The notes: generated by a model from the sequence alone, not told the origin. 64,000 nt of DNA from Photobacterium aquae (GCF_001029445.1 NZ_LDOT01000032.1:1-64000), one strand, 5' to 3'. Shown: positions 27,007 through 35,500, numbered from the stretch's first letter. Numbers and translations are program-made.

Positions 27007-28035
27007 ATGAAAAAATTGATATTGAATGTTGCATTGACAGCGGCTTTAGCTTCTTCTTCTGTATGGGCTGTGGAGGGTGGGGACGCTCTAAGCTGGTCAG
27101 ATTATCCATACTTAGTAGAATCAAATTGTACTGGTACAATTCTAGCAGGTCGTTTTGTTTTGCTCGCTGGTCATTGTGGTGCATGGGAAAGTAACCCGTT
27201 TCCTCGTGCAATTAAGCTATCTAATGGTAAGTCAATCATGCCAAGTAAGCGTCACGCCGAGCTATATTACGAGGGGACAGATGATGTTGCGTTGTGGGAG
27301 CTTAATGATACTATTCCTACGAATAAAGTCATTTACTTAAATGCTTCGGATGCCCCTGTCATTAGTGATTCTGTTTATCTAATGGGATTTGGTCGCGATA
27401 ATGGTATAGCAGATTTACATGGTGGTTTTAATACAGTATCTAATGTTGTTGAAACAAATGTTATGTATGTCGATAGCATTGTGCATAGTGTTGAAGGTGA
27501 TAGTGGTGCTCCTGTATTAAATGCTAATGGTGAGATTATTGCGGTAAATGCTGGGTCGAATACGGTTGAGGGGTCAGGTGAATATGCTCAATCAGGATCT
27601 ATGATTTCAGCACCAGTTGTGAAAAATTGGATTCTTGATACTATCAATGGTTGGCACAGTGAGACTAATTTTGAATTGGTAGGTCAGCGTACAGTAGAAC
27701 TTCAATCACTGCATTCACAACCAACTGATCTGAATGAGTTAATTAATTCTGGTACATTCACATCAGGTGATGTACAGGTGTTGGGCGGGTCGTGTGTCAC
27801 TGATGGGGTGGTAGATGCGTTCCAACGCTGTACGTTAGATTTGAGCAGTAATGGTCAAGAGGGTTTTGTCGATTTGGGTAATTACAAAATTACTGTTAAC
27901 CCTCATGTTGAACCAGAGCCAGAGCCAGAACCTGATGGTGGAAATAATAACGGTGGTGAATCAGGCGGTGGTTCAATGGGATTATTTGGTATGATTCTTC
28001 TTGGTTTCTTAGCGGCTTTCCGTAAAAAGATCTAA
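27007..28035 (+). CDS. Secreted trypsin-like serine protease with GlyGly-CTERM anchor
   Basis: A 342-residue S1-family protease. Signal peptide with cleavage near VWA, then a chymotrypsin fold with catalytic His in LLAGHC (about 56), Asp in DDVALWEL (about 93) and Ser in EGDSGAPV (about 166). The C-terminus has a Pro/Glu linker, Gly-rich stretch, hydrophobic helix and RKKI tail, the GlyGly-CTERM sorting signal cut by rhombosortase in bacteria with type II secretion (compare Vibrio VesB). ATG 27007 has AGGGATATAAA upstream and gives a good signal; an upstream codon at 26962 does not. It is a single-gene unit flanked by terminators. Chymotrypsin-fold secreted proteases are rare in transfer operons. 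Confidence 0.92.
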   Translation: MKKLILNVALTAALASSSVWAVEGGDALSWSDYPYLVESNCTGTILAGRFVLLAGHCGAWESNPFPRAIKLSNGKSIMPSKRHAELYYEGTDDVALWELNDTIPTNKVIYLNASDAPVISDSVYLMGFGRDNGIADLHGGFNTVSNVVETNVMYVDSIVHSVEGDSGAPVLNANGEIIAVNAGSNTVEGSGEYAQSGSMISAPVVKNWILDTINGWHSETNFELVGQRTVELQSLHSQPTDLNELINSGTFTSGDVQVLGGSCVTDGVVDAFQRCTLDLSSNGQEGFVDLGNYKITVNPHVEPEPEPEPDGGNNNGGESGGGSMGLFGMILLGFLAAFRKKI

Positions 28036-28053
28036 CTACTTTCATCTTTAAAT

Positions 28054-28089
28054 AAAGCATCATCTATCATTAATGGATGATGCTTTTTT
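28054..28089 (+). terminator. Terminator after the protease gene
   Basis: AAAGCATCATC (28054-28064) pairs with GATGATGCTTT (28076-28086), with a run of six T overlapping the stem end. A possible early start codon of the next gene lies within it, which argues for the later start. Confidence 0.88.
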
Positions 28090-28099
28090 GGTGTTTACC

Positions 28100-28804
28100 A
28101 TGATTGAAATATATTTTCAGTTTTTTTTGTTTGTTATATTAACATTCGCATTTCCTTTTTTATGTTTAAAAATAAAATTTCTAAATCCATTTAAAACATC
28201 ACTTGTTACGTTTTCGAATACAAAGAGAGAGTTTAGGAAAGAAACGATAGTATTTGTATTAAAAAAATCAATTAAGATGGTGGCAATTCTAATTTCTTCA
28301 CTTTTTCCGTATTTCTTTATTCTGAGTGAATTATCGGCATTAGATCTTATTGTTATTTTCGCAATTACTTTTTTATTTTCTTGTTCGATAGTAAAACCTG
28401 TGATTAGAGATTCTAAAGCAAAAGGGATTACAATAGAACTAAACACCGCTTGCTCACAATCGGCCACTATTCATCTTAGTAAGATTGATGAACAATTTTC
28501 TAGAAGAATATATAAAGATCTTGAAGTCGCAATAAGTGAGAGCAAGAGGGTAGGTATAACTAAAATGGTTATGATTTCACCTATTTTTTCAATAAAAAAA
28601 GAGCTTAGAAATTTTAAAGTATTTGAGCGAATGGTAACGAGGAATGGTTTTATTTTGGTTAGCCGAAGAATGAAATGGTACGAAGGAATACCTACTCGTG
28701 TAATGTTTAGTGTATTGCGCGGCGTTCGAGATTCACACGCTTTGGATTCTTTAGGTGGGATGTGGGTAAGAGTTGAACTCAGAGCCATTACTGACACCAA
28801 TTAG
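28100..28804 (+). CDS. Membrane protein of unknown function
   Basis: A 234-residue protein with hydrophobic segments at about 3-25 and 64-108, then a soluble C-terminal half rich in charged residues. ATG 28100 is chosen because the in-frame ATG at 28073 lies within the protease terminator; no clear ribosome site is visible for either. I do not recognise the family. It is a monocistron between two terminators and downstream of the protease, so a link to secretion or surface processing is possible but unproven. Confidence 0.6.
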   Translation: MIEIYFQFFLFVILTFAFPFLCLKIKFLNPFKTSLVTFSNTKREFRKETIVFVLKKSIKMVAILISSLFPYFFILSELSALDLIVIFAITFLFSCSIVKPVIRDSKAKGITIELNTACSQSATIHLSKIDEQFSRRIYKDLEVAISESKRVGITKMVMISPIFSIKKELRNFKVFERMVTRNGFILVSRRMKWYEGIPTRVMFSVLRGVRDSHALDSLGGMWVRVELRAITDTN

Positions 28805-28812
28805 ATTGCTTT

Positions 28813-28838
28813 AGGCCAGCTATAATGCTGGCCTTTTT
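28813..28838 (+). terminator. Terminator after the membrane protein gene
   Basis: AGGCCAGC (28813-28820) and GCTGGCCT (28827-28834) form a perfect 8-bp stem with a 6-nt loop, followed by a T-run. A near-relative of this hairpin recurs at 31378-31402. Confidence 0.92.
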
Positions 28839-28903
28839 ATTTGATTATGTTTGAAGATTTAACTGTAGTGTTATTATATGTATATATTATTATGGAGGTT
28901 ATC

Positions 28904-29875
28904 ATGAAAAAAATGTTATTTTTTGTTTGTTTATCTTCACTTATGATTGGATGTTCGGCTAATCATAACGGTGGGATTGATAGAACTGAAAAACTAAATC
29001 CAGCTTATAGTGAAGCATATAACATAGCTAACCAGACATTTTTAACACGTAAAACATTTGCTAATGGTTCGTCTCCATTAAGAGATATAAAAAAAACTGA
29101 CATTGAAATTGATAAAATTGCCGAAATGACGAAATCGGGAATGGGCAGTGCATCATTTTTTAGTGCTGGTATATCATTATTGGCAGGGGATTTCACATCA
29201 GCAATAATTGATTCTTTCGGAGGAATTATTACCAATATTTCTGCATCTAATCACCCTAGTTCTGTTCCTCAATGGATCATTGTTGACAATAATAATTTAA
29301 CGGATAAAGAATTATTCGATAAAATTAATTTGTCAATTATGAGGTCATTGATAAAAATGAACCCTGCTATTAAATATGACGTTAGATCTTTTGCAGATAG
29401 ATATGGTGAAGTACAAAGTTTTATTATTGGCGGCGGCTGCAAAGAACCTAACTTTATAAATGATGATTTTTACTGGATGGGGTTGATGATTGATGGGGCT
29501 GTCGGTAAGAATACTTGTATGACTCATATTAGATATAGACGTGACAAAATATCAAAAGCTATAGTAGCTAAGACTAATTTAAGTGATAAGATCACATCAA
29601 ATCATGGCTTTGATGAACGTTCTATATTTGGTATGGTATCATACTCATCAGTTTCTCATGCGTTACAGCAACCTTTATCTCCTGAATTATATGATAGTTT
29701 CCTAAAAACAGTCACTGCGGAATTAGGTGGTAGTTTTTATTATTATACTCCAAACTTCCCAAGGGAATATGATTCTTACTCTGATAAGAATGTAAAGTTT
29801 GCCACGTTTATTTTACCAAAAATCTATCATAATGGATTTATGTTAGATTTCTTTGACCCACTGAAAAATGATTAA
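28904..29875 (+). CDS. Lipoprotein of unknown function
   Basis: A 323-residue protein with a lipoprotein signal and lipobox MIGC near residue 17. ATG 28904 follows a strong TGGAGGT site. A hydrophobic alanine/glycine stretch lies around residues 75-105, and the C-terminal half has cysteines near 175 and 198. The first gene of a short operon with the lytic transglycosylase, a second lipoprotein and a coiled-coil protein. I do not recognise the family; an envelope role in pilus or transfer assembly is inferred from context. Confidence 0.75.
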   Translation: MKKMLFFVCLSSLMIGCSANHNGGIDRTEKLNPAYSEAYNIANQTFLTRKTFANGSSPLRDIKKTDIEIDKIAEMTKSGMGSASFFSAGISLLAGDFTSAIIDSFGGIITNISASNHPSSVPQWIIVDNNNLTDKELFDKINLSIMRSLIKMNPAIKYDVRSFADRYGEVQSFIIGGGCKEPNFINDDFYWMGLMIDGAVGKNTCMTHIRYRRDKISKAIVAKTNLSDKITSNHGFDERSIFGMVSYSSVSHALQQPLSPELYDSFLKTVTAELGGSFYYYTPNFPREYDSYSDKNVKFATFILPKIYHNGFMLDFFDPLKND

Positions 29876-30344
29876 TTTTATCAAGTTAACAATGATTATT
29901 TTTGCGTTAGTTTTATCTAAACCTATTTTTGCAAAAAATACATATTATAATTGCTTTAATAATGCAGGGGAAAAGTATAATATAAACATTGATATTTTAA
30001 TGGCAGTTGCATATACAGAAAGTTCATTTGACCCTCATGCAATCAATTGTTCTAATCGTGACGAAAGCTGTGATTATGGACTTATGCAGATAAATAGTTG
30101 GTGGTTAAACGAATTAAAGCAATATGACTTAGACATAGATGACCTATTAAAACCATGCCTTAATATACATATCGGAGCTTGGATCTTGGCCAGTAATTTT
30201 CAGTCATTCGGCTACAGTTGGGACACGATTGGGAAATATAATGTTGGCAATAAAAGTTCAAAAGCTGCAATAGATGCAAAGATGAAATATATTAAGAAGG
30301 TAAAGGAAAACTATGTTTATTTTATAAATAAGGAAGACGTTTAA
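29868..30344 (+). CDS. Periplasmic lytic transglycosylase (SLT/VirB1 type)
   Basis: A 158-residue muramidase-like enzyme with a signal peptide (cleavage near IFA). SLT-domain motifs: catalytic Glu51 in AYTESSFDP, GLMQIN near residue 74, and NIHIGAWIL near 105, with cysteines flanking. It opens the peptidoglycan for pilus or channel assembly; R64 PilT and VirB1 are counterparts. It overlaps the upstream lipoprotein gene by 8 nt. Confidence 0.92.
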   Translation: MINFIKLTMIIFALVLSKPIFAKNTYYNCFNNAGEKYNINIDILMAVAYTESSFDPHAINCSNRDESCDYGLMQINSWWLNELKQYDLDIDDLLKPCLNIHIGAWILASNFQSFGYSWDTIGKYNVGNKSSKAAIDAKMKYIKKVKENYVYFINKEDV

Positions 30345-30345
30345 T

Positions 30346-30621
30346 GTGAAGAAAATTTTTTTTATAATTCTGACATTAAGTATCGTAGGATGTTCGGCCA
30401 AACAAGATCCAAAGCCTTGTAATGCTGGAACATTTATACACCGTATTTTGGAGAGTCAAAACTATCATACGGTGGTTACGGCACAAAACAATCCCAAATC
30501 AATTGGTGGTGCATCGTATATTTCATCACACCAATCTCATGTTTTAAAAGTAGAAAAAAAACAACCAATTAAGGATGACACATTATGGCTGAAAATAAAT
30601 CACAATCTGTTAGAAAAATGA
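30346..30621 (+). CDS. Small lipoprotein with GTG start
   Basis: A 91-residue protein with a short signal and lipobox SIVGC. The start is GTG 30346; the ATG two bases before it is followed at once by a stop, so GTG is required. Its 3' end overlaps the next gene by 37 nt. The N-terminal lipobox and position suggest an outer-membrane accessory lipoprotein (VirB7/DotD-like in size), but no family is recognised. Confidence 0.7.
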   Translation: MKKIFFIILTLSIVGCSAKQDPKPCNAGTFIHRILESQNYHTVVTAQNNPKSIGGASYISSHQSHVLKVEKKQPIKDDTLWLKINHNLLEK

Positions 30622-31343
30622 AATACTCAAAACCATACTTATTGCATGATTTAACTGTTTATACCGATGGTGCAATTCGTCTAACCAATTTTTATGTTCC
30701 AAAAGTTCTTAACTCTCTTTTCCAATTAGATGTCGTTCTGTACTACATTGCAAATGAAGAAATGGCAAAAAAGGCAAATGAAAAGGCAAATGAATTACTT
30801 GATCGCGAAACAGATCGTGTGATGAAATTGCTTGACGGTGCTAATGATATGGTTAAGAAAAAATCGCTAACTGACAATATTGAATATTCAATGTCTTTTG
30901 CGAAAAAATACAAGCTGCAAACGCCCCTTGCCGGAAAGTTTATCAAGCTAATACAATCAGTTGACCAATTCAATCGGGCATTAGATGTGATGTGGCTTAA
31001 TGGTGAGTTAGATTCTCAGAGTCGTGTCAAACGTCTTAAGCGGCTAAATGCTAGTCTGCTAAATCTTTCCGGTACACTCTATAATATAGGTATTAATGCG
31101 TTAAAAGTAGCTCAAGAACAAGGCCACGGAGAAGATATTGAATCAACGTTGAAAGAAAACAATGTTGTTGTTGATAAAAAGCAGATGACAGAAGAAGATT
31201 TAGAGGCTGACTCGGCAGTTGATTTACAGCCTAACTCGGAATCGGAGGTGGCAGCAATTCAGCCTAAATCATCAGAAACTGAAGCTCTTGTAATTGAGAC
31301 TGAGGGTGTATCGTTTACTGCTGGTTTCGATTTGACTAAGTGA
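30585..31343 (+). CDS. Cytoplasmic helical protein, possible DUF1845/AcaB-like
   Basis: A 252-residue, mainly helical protein without signal or membrane segments. The middle (PLAGKFIKLIQSVDQFNRALDV region, about 105-125) resembles, loosely, the core of DUF1845 proteins found in conjugative elements, which include the IncC regulator AcaB. The last 60 residues are acidic and low in complexity. It ends an operon of envelope genes. The similarity is weak; a structural role is equally possible. Confidence 0.35.
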   Translation: MAENKSQSVRKMKYSKPYLLHDLTVYTDGAIRLTNFYVPKVLNSLFQLDVVLYYIANEEMAKKANEKANELLDRETDRVMKLLDGANDMVKKKSLTDNIEYSMSFAKKYKLQTPLAGKFIKLIQSVDQFNRALDVMWLNGELDSQSRVKRLKRLNASLLNLSGTLYNIGINALKVAQEQGHGEDIESTLKENNVVVDKKQMTEEDLEADSAVDLQPNSESEVAAIQPKSSETEALVIETEGVSFTAGFDLTK

Positions 31344-31377
31344 TTTAATGTAGGTTAGAAGATCTGGGCCCATGATA

Positions 31378-31402
31378 AAGGCTGGCATAGTGCTGGCCTT
31401 TT
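31378..31402 (+). terminator. Terminator after the lipoprotein/transglycosylase operon
   Basis: AAGGCTGGCA (31378-31387) pairs with TGCTGGCCTT (31391-31400), allowing two G.T pairs, and TTTT follows. Its sequence is related to the hairpin at 28813-28838. Confidence 0.8.
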
Positions 31403-31490
31403 GATTTATGAGATTTGTGATTTTTCGGTTAAAGCGAAAGCCTTACTTTGGTCAGAAAACGGTGACTGTATACGAATAAACAGATATGAA

Positions 31491-31516
31491 AAAAGGGAGC
31501 CTAAGCTCCCCTTTTG
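31491..31516 (-). terminator. Terminator for the small minus-strand membrane gene
   Basis: AAAAGGGAGC (31491-31500) pairs with GCTCCC(C)TTTT (31505-31515). On the minus strand the stem is followed by a T-run, so it would end transcription coming leftwards from the gene at 31639-31857; it may also work on the plus strand. Confidence 0.75.
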
Positions 31517-31638
31517 TCGAACTATAAATTTATCACTGCTACATGAACTGTCATATACGAACGACAAGGTAAAAATACATCATATGCTAGACATATTCAA
31601 GTGTTGCTTTACTTAAGTGGGCAATAAGTAAGCATAAT

Positions 31639-31857
31639 TTACTTAACGAGCATAACTGTTTTGATGCAGGTATAAATGTCTAATGATGACAGTTCTACTT
31701 TTTTATAATCAAGCCAAATTGCCCTCATTGAGAAAAAGGCACAAATAACGATACCAACATGGACTATATATGCGTGTAAGCCCAAAAACTGCATAATATT
31801 GAACGTTAAAAACATACACGCAATCATCAGTAATTGTACAATTGCGAAAACTTTCAT
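31639..31857 (-). CDS. Small two-helix membrane protein
   Basis: A 72-residue protein with two hydrophobic helices (about 4-25 and 31-49) separated by a short loop. Three ATG codons lie in tandem; the third (31857) is 6 nt from AAGGA and is the best start. No family recognised. Transcribed away from the neighbouring plus-strand gene, with its own terminator. Confidence 0.65.
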   Translation of the reverse strand: MKVFAIVQLLMIACMFLTFNIMQFLGLHAYIVHVGIVICAFFSMRAIWLDYKKVELSSLDIYTCIKTVMLVK

Positions 31858-32037
31858 CATCATTCCTTAGTAATTGAATGTTTCTATCAGGTTAACATGA
31901 GCTTTGCTTAGTTCAAACATTAAGCAGACACGAAAAGTTAAGGTTTCTCTATAAAATGAGGGGCGTTTTGCTTACTCGTTATCTTTCATCTTCTCCGGCT
32001 TTATGTATGATAGCTACATCACAAGGAGGCCGAACTG

Positions 32038-33069
32038 ATGACACGAAAACAACACTACCAACTATACAAGCCGAGTAATATCCATTGGGGTGAGTCAATG
32101 GAGCAATACGTTACAGGAAAGAAAGCCAAGCAGAATAAGATAAAGCAATTTGAACTATTAAAGAAACACATGACACCCGAACTTTTTGATTTCCTTGCTA
32201 GTTCGATAGAAATCCATGTGATGGCTGATGAGTTTTCACTGTTTAGAAATAACAATATCATTTACCCTTGTGATTCAACTCTGTTAGATAAGTTGTTCAA
32301 TGCTAAGTATGATATTTCGAATATCACCATTCTGACGTACCCGGCAGAATCTTTCGTGATGGCAATGCCAAGCGGCTATCAATTCAATGGCGTTCATCTT
32401 CCATCATTTATGGTCAATGTGTGTGATAATAAAATGGCTGATGAGTTGATTTATCAACCATTTTGTAAAGCACTTATGGGTGACAGTCATGTATTGCAGT
32501 CTCCACCCCGAGACATTGATGACATTAAGATTTCACTGTGCTTTAAAGACCGTCATTCTGATGGTTATGTCAGAGTGCAATTTTATCAGCACGAAATTCC
32601 TGATTTGTTGGCGATAGATAACATCGAACAATTCAAGTCTTACATGGATAAGGTTAATCAGAAGCATCATGACTTGTATCGTCGTAAGCAACGAGAAGCA
32701 AACGATATAGACATGGAGATAGAAATTCGCCTGATCAAGTTAGTCGCATCTTTGTTTGTTTATCACACGGCAAGTGAAGGGAGGTTCCTTCGAATGGGCT
32801 TACCAAAATCAACGGCCAAATTTGAGCAGTGTCAGGCTGTTAAAAACACACCGGCTACTTTTATGGAACTGGGTTTGTACCGTGATACCGAAAATGCCAA
32901 TGGAACGCGGCCAGATACGCATGAACGGACGTTTTATTTCCGTCAATTAATGAGTGAACGTTATTATCAAGGCAAGCATTCCAATCGAGTTCGTGGTAGC
33001 CGCTGGGTGTTTGTACCTGCAACAGTGGTCAACCAAGGCTTGACCAAGACAATTTTGACGCAAGAGTAG
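32038..33069 (+). CDS. Mobile-element protein with an AcrVA2-like C-terminal signature
   Basis: A 343-residue soluble protein. The part SGYQFNGVHLPSFMVNV (about 116-132) and the C-terminus, about residues 290-335 (DTHERTFYF, SERYYQGKHSN, RGSRWVFVPATVVNQG), resemble the order of motifs I remember in AcrVA2, a plasmid/phage protein that represses Cas12a at the mRNA level: a short LP-W/F-x-V-x-V segment, then H-x-R-x-GHW/Y and R-x-RW-x-P-x-x-VN-x-G. The rest is not clearly similar. A strong AAGGAGG precedes the ATG. Relatives are widespread in mobile elements, and not all are anti-CRISPRs. Not a replication protein as far as I can see. Confidence 0.45.
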   Translation: MTRKQHYQLYKPSNIHWGESMEQYVTGKKAKQNKIKQFELLKKHMTPELFDFLASSIEIHVMADEFSLFRNNNIIYPCDSTLLDKLFNAKYDISNITILTYPAESFVMAMPSGYQFNGVHLPSFMVNVCDNKMADELIYQPFCKALMGDSHVLQSPPRDIDDIKISLCFKDRHSDGYVRVQFYQHEIPDLLAIDNIEQFKSYMDKVNQKHHDLYRRKQREANDIDMEIEIRLIKLVASLFVYHTASEGRFLRMGLPKSTAKFEQCQAVKNTPATFMELGLYRDTENANGTRPDTHERTFYFRQLMSERYYQGKHSNRVRGSRWVFVPATVVNQGLTKTILTQE

Positions 33070-33463
33070 AGTGGAAAACTGATAGTTACTGGGATCAGGC
33101 TTGATTGCGTCAAATCAATATCGCCAATGAGGCTTATAAGGCCAGCCATTGGCGTGAACCTATTTCGGAAGGACTATGTGGCCAAAGTGAGAAAGCGGCT
33201 AGGAGAGGCCGCGTAGAGGGGCTGGTCTAATGCAAAATCAATTACCAAGATGGGCAAAAAATTTTACCTGTTAATTATTAAACTATCTTTTTTGTTGGGT
33301 TTTAACAAACAAAATAACCACTACAAAAACAATTGCCCAATACGCATAATGCGTTAGTTAAATAAAGTAATAATTACAATGCTGGCATTTCATGTCATAA
33401 TTTTTTGGTTTAGGTGTTACATCATCACATTATGGCTATTATTACTACCGAACAGTAACGATA
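33070..33463. other. Intergenic region before the small-gene cluster
   Basis: About 390 nt with no convincing gene. It contains a 13-bp palindrome ACGCA-TAA-TGCGT at 33342-33354 and an AT-rich stretch after it that could hold the promoter of the twelve-gene cluster. The palindrome shares the ACGCATA element with the large hairpin at 39685-39725, so a common DNA-binding protein is possible. Confidence 0.45.
33342..33354. promoter_or_regulatory. Palindrome, possible operator of the small-gene cluster
   Basis: ACGCATAATGCGT is a perfect 5+3+5 inverted repeat about 140 nt before the first small gene. Its position in the only sizeable gap before twelve co-directional genes suggests an operator; no regulator is identified. 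Confidence 0.4.
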
Positions 33464-33493
33464 ATGGGGAAACAATCAGGAGTGCATGGGAAA

Positions 33494-33679
33494 ATGAGCG
33501 ATAAAGTTTTTTGTCAATGTGACAAGTGCCGACGGGATATTTTGGTTGGTGAAACGATGGTTACACTATCCGCTCAAAAGGAGCGAATTGATAGTGAATC
33601 GGCTGTTCAGCCTTTAAATGTAAATATTATCGGTACATGGTGTGAGTCATGTGCTGGAACAGTCCAAACTAAGCATTAA
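33494..33679 (+). CDS. Small zinc-finger protein (cluster gene 1)
   Basis: A 61-residue protein with CQCDKC near the N-terminus and WCESC near the C-terminus, an apparent zinc-binding pair. ATG 33494 is preferred to one at 33464 because it has the shared GGAGTGCATGGGAAA context seen before most genes of this cluster. Function unknown. Confidence 0.65.
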   Translation: MSDKVFCQCDKCRRDILVGETMVTLSAQKERIDSESAVQPLNVNIIGTWCESCAGTVQTKH

Positions 33680-33692
33680 ACCGGATGGGAAT

Positions 33693-34004
33693 ATGGCAAA
33701 ATTTCAGCAAATTAAAGGCTTTGAGGGGCTGTCAGTCGTGCTTGTTGTTACAGGCCGTGAGTCTCTATCCGAATTAAACGAAGCAGCTCTTAATTACGCC
33801 GACGAGACAATGGCGAACAGTGCTAATCACGTAGCTTCTCAGTGGCCTGTAATTGAAAAAAATGAAATTAGAACAGAGCAAATCGGGTGGATCGAAATTG
33901 GTGTTGTAGATACTGAATACACAATCAGTCACCTGAACTTAGATAGAAAGCCATTAGATTCAAGCTGGAATGCTCGTGAGTTTTACCTCGGCAAATACGA
34001 ATAG
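33693..34004 (+). CDS. Hypothetical protein (cluster gene 2)
   Basis: A 103-residue soluble protein starting MAKFQQIKGFE, with no motif recognised. The context GGATGGGAATATG at 33693 favours this start over in-frame upstream codons. It follows gene 1 by 13 nt and is followed by gene 3 after 11 nt. Confidence 0.6.
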   Translation: MAKFQQIKGFEGLSVVLVVTGRESLSELNEAALNYADETMANSANHVASQWPVIEKNEIRTEQIGWIEIGVVDTEYTISHLNLDRKPLDSSWNAREFYLGKYE

Positions 34005-34015
34005 GAATGGGGAAA

Positions 34016-34246
34016 ATGTCGCTCGAAGTTAAAACTCTCTGCTGGTTCCAAAGTGAAGATTGGATAATGACGGCTATAGCCTTCCGTGGGTCGTATGTCG
34101 TGACTCAGTACGGCAATCTATTTAGCGTCGATTGGTGTTTGGGTAACTCAGTGGTCAACATTAAAGCTGGCATAGATTCACTGGCAAGCGCACAAGAGTT
34201 AGCACAGGCCGATTATCACCAAGAGGTTCAACGAGCAATTTTGTAA
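34016..34246 (+). CDS. Hypothetical protein (cluster gene 3)
   Basis: A 76-residue protein (MSLEVKTLCWF). The chosen ATG at 34016 has AGGAATGGGGAAA before it; an ATG 9 nt earlier overlaps that site. No family recognised; no membrane segment. Confidence 0.55.
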   Translation: MSLEVKTLCWFQSEDWIMTAIAFRGSYVVTQYGNLFSVDWCLGNSVVNIKAGIDSLASAQELAQADYHQEVQRAIL

Positions 34247-34256
34247 GGAGTGGAAT

Positions 34257-34352
34257 ATGAGCGAATTAATGAAAGAGCTGGAAGCATTACCACAATTTAT
34301 TAGTGCCAAGCTGAACGCTGGGTCAAACTTGGCAAATAAATTATCGACTTAG
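34257..34352 (+). CDS. Very small protein, 31 residues (cluster gene 4)
   Basis: Read directly: ATG 34257 to TAG 34352, MSELMKELEALPQFISAK onwards, a short amphipathic helix with a polar tail. The call rests on the perfect initiation context TAAGGAGTGGAATATG, which matches the neighbouring genes. Too short for any family call. Confidence 0.5.
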   Translation: MSELMKELEALPQFISAKLNAGSNLANKLST

Positions 34353-34364
34353 GAGACATGGAAT

Positions 34365-34601
34365 ATGGAAGTGTATTCTTCTCTAAAAATCTTCTCCATA
34401 CGAGTAGAAGTAATAAAAATTTCACAGGATATTTTCAAGTGGCAGATAGTTGAACTCGAAACAGAAACGGTTTCATATTTGCACAAACGGCGCTACACGA
34501 ACCCCTCTGTAGCTATGAGAGACTGCCTTTTTATCGTTTGCGGTGAGCCAGATGAATATCGAAAAAAAGAGCTAGAAGAAGCAGCAAAGAATGTTAATTA
34601 G
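34365..34601 (+). CDS. Hypothetical protein (cluster gene 5)
   Basis: A 78-residue soluble protein with the context TAGGAGACATGGAATATG. Pattern of a beta-rich N-terminus and a basic/acidic helical tail (PDEYRKKELEEAAK). No family recognised. Confidence 0.6.
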   Translation: MEVYSSLKIFSIRVEVIKISQDIFKWQIVELETETVSYLHKRRYTNPSVAMRDCLFIVCGEPDEYRKKELEEAAKNVN

Positions 34602-34612
34602 AAGGATTGGAA

Positions 34613-35041
34613 ATGAACATAATAGGTTTAGATAGGATCAATGCCTTAATTACAAAACATGGTTTCGGTTTAAGGTCTTGGGATGACAGGTACTCAAAAG
34701 GTGTATGGGTTTGCATTGCAAGAAGCTCCTATTTATTGGAAGAAGTTGAAGATGCTTCAGAAGCTGGCGACTTAGATATGATTCCTGCAACCGACTTTTT
34801 GTTGTCTCAAGATTGGCTCCCTTTCGCAATTGGAGATAACTTTTCAGATGGGTTAATTGAGCTAGAAAAGCGGTTAGCAAACTTACCATATTCAGAGCTA
34901 GATCGTATGTCTCAGTGGTCAAATGCTGTAGACGCCGTGCTTGAGCATCTAAGAGATGTAACGAACTCTAGTTCCGGTTACGGCGGTTCAGAAGGACAAT
35001 TTAAAACTCTATCAAGTGACTTTAAAAAACTGTGGGAGTGA
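34613..35041 (+). CDS. Hypothetical protein (cluster gene 6)
   Basis: A 142-residue soluble acidic protein with three tryptophans in short contexts (LRSWDDRY, SQDWLPF, MSQWSN) and a glycine/serine stretch before the C-terminus. ATG 34613 with AGAAGGATTGGAA upstream is better than the TTG two codons earlier. Its stop overlaps the initiation motif of gene 7. Confidence 0.6.
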   Translation: MNIIGLDRINALITKHGFGLRSWDDRYSKGVWVCIARSSYLLEEVEDASEAGDLDMIPATDFLLSQDWLPFAIGDNFSDGLIELEKRLANLPYSELDRMSQWSNAVDAVLEHLRDVTNSSSGYGGSEGQFKTLSSDFKKLWE

Positions 35042-35048
35042 TGGGAAT

Positions 35049-35174
35049 ATGGAAAATCAAGTATATGAGTGCAAACTTTGCCATGAAATTTTAGTATCCG
35101 ATGCCCAGCATCATTATGCATTTATGGTTTGTGAGGCTTGTACTACTGAGCACGAACAAGGTATTGATCAATAG
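35049..35174 (+). CDS. Small zinc-ribbon protein, 41 residues (cluster gene 7)
   Basis: Read directly: ATG 35049 to TAG 35174. The protein contains two CxxC pairs, CKLCHEI and CEACTTE, about 20 residues apart, a minimal zinc ribbon. Context TGGGAATATG matches its neighbours. The cysteine spacing makes it unlikely to be a chance frame. Confidence 0.65.
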   Translation: MENQVYECKLCHEILVSDAQHHYAFMVCEACTTEHEQGIDQ

Positions 35175-35189
35175 CAATAAGGATTGAAT

Positions 35190-35489
35190 ATGAGTGAGGA
35201 ACAAAAATATTGCGCAAGATGCAGTGAAACTGCATCAGTAAAGCTTTGTGCTGAGTCGAGACTTTTGCACATTAAAGATGAATGTCAGGCTGGTGATGTC
35301 TGGGATGCTGAACGTGGTTATCTACTTTGCGATGACTGTTCAAATCAATTATTAAAAATCCTTATCCCAGCATTTCTCGGAGTTCAAGAGGCCAATATGC
35401 CTCTATATGTCAACCGTATGAGTCAAGATGATTATCGAGCTTTACAGATAGCTATGAACAGTCAATTGGCCAAGTGCCAGCCAATGTAA
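35190..35489 (+). CDS. Cysteine-pair zinc-binding protein (cluster gene 8)
   Basis: A 99-residue protein with CARC near residue 8 and CDDC near 50, again a zinc-binding pattern, followed by a helical tail. ATG 35190 has AAGGATTGAAT upstream; a TTG two codons earlier is less likely. Function unknown. Confidence 0.65.
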   Translation: MSEEQKYCARCSETASVKLCAESRLLHIKDECQAGDVWDAERGYLLCDDCSNQLLKILIPAFLGVQEANMPLYVNRMSQDDYRALQIAMNSQLAKCQPM

Positions 35490-35500
35490 CGGTGTTTAAT

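Noticed and set aside
31401..31616. Possible 71-residue plus-strand gene
   Set aside because: It needs a TTG start directly at a terminator, has no ribosome site, and a second hairpin terminator lies inside it.
32038..33069. Replication initiation protein
   Set aside because: No winged-helix or Rep motifs, no iterons beside it, and the C-terminal signature points elsewhere.
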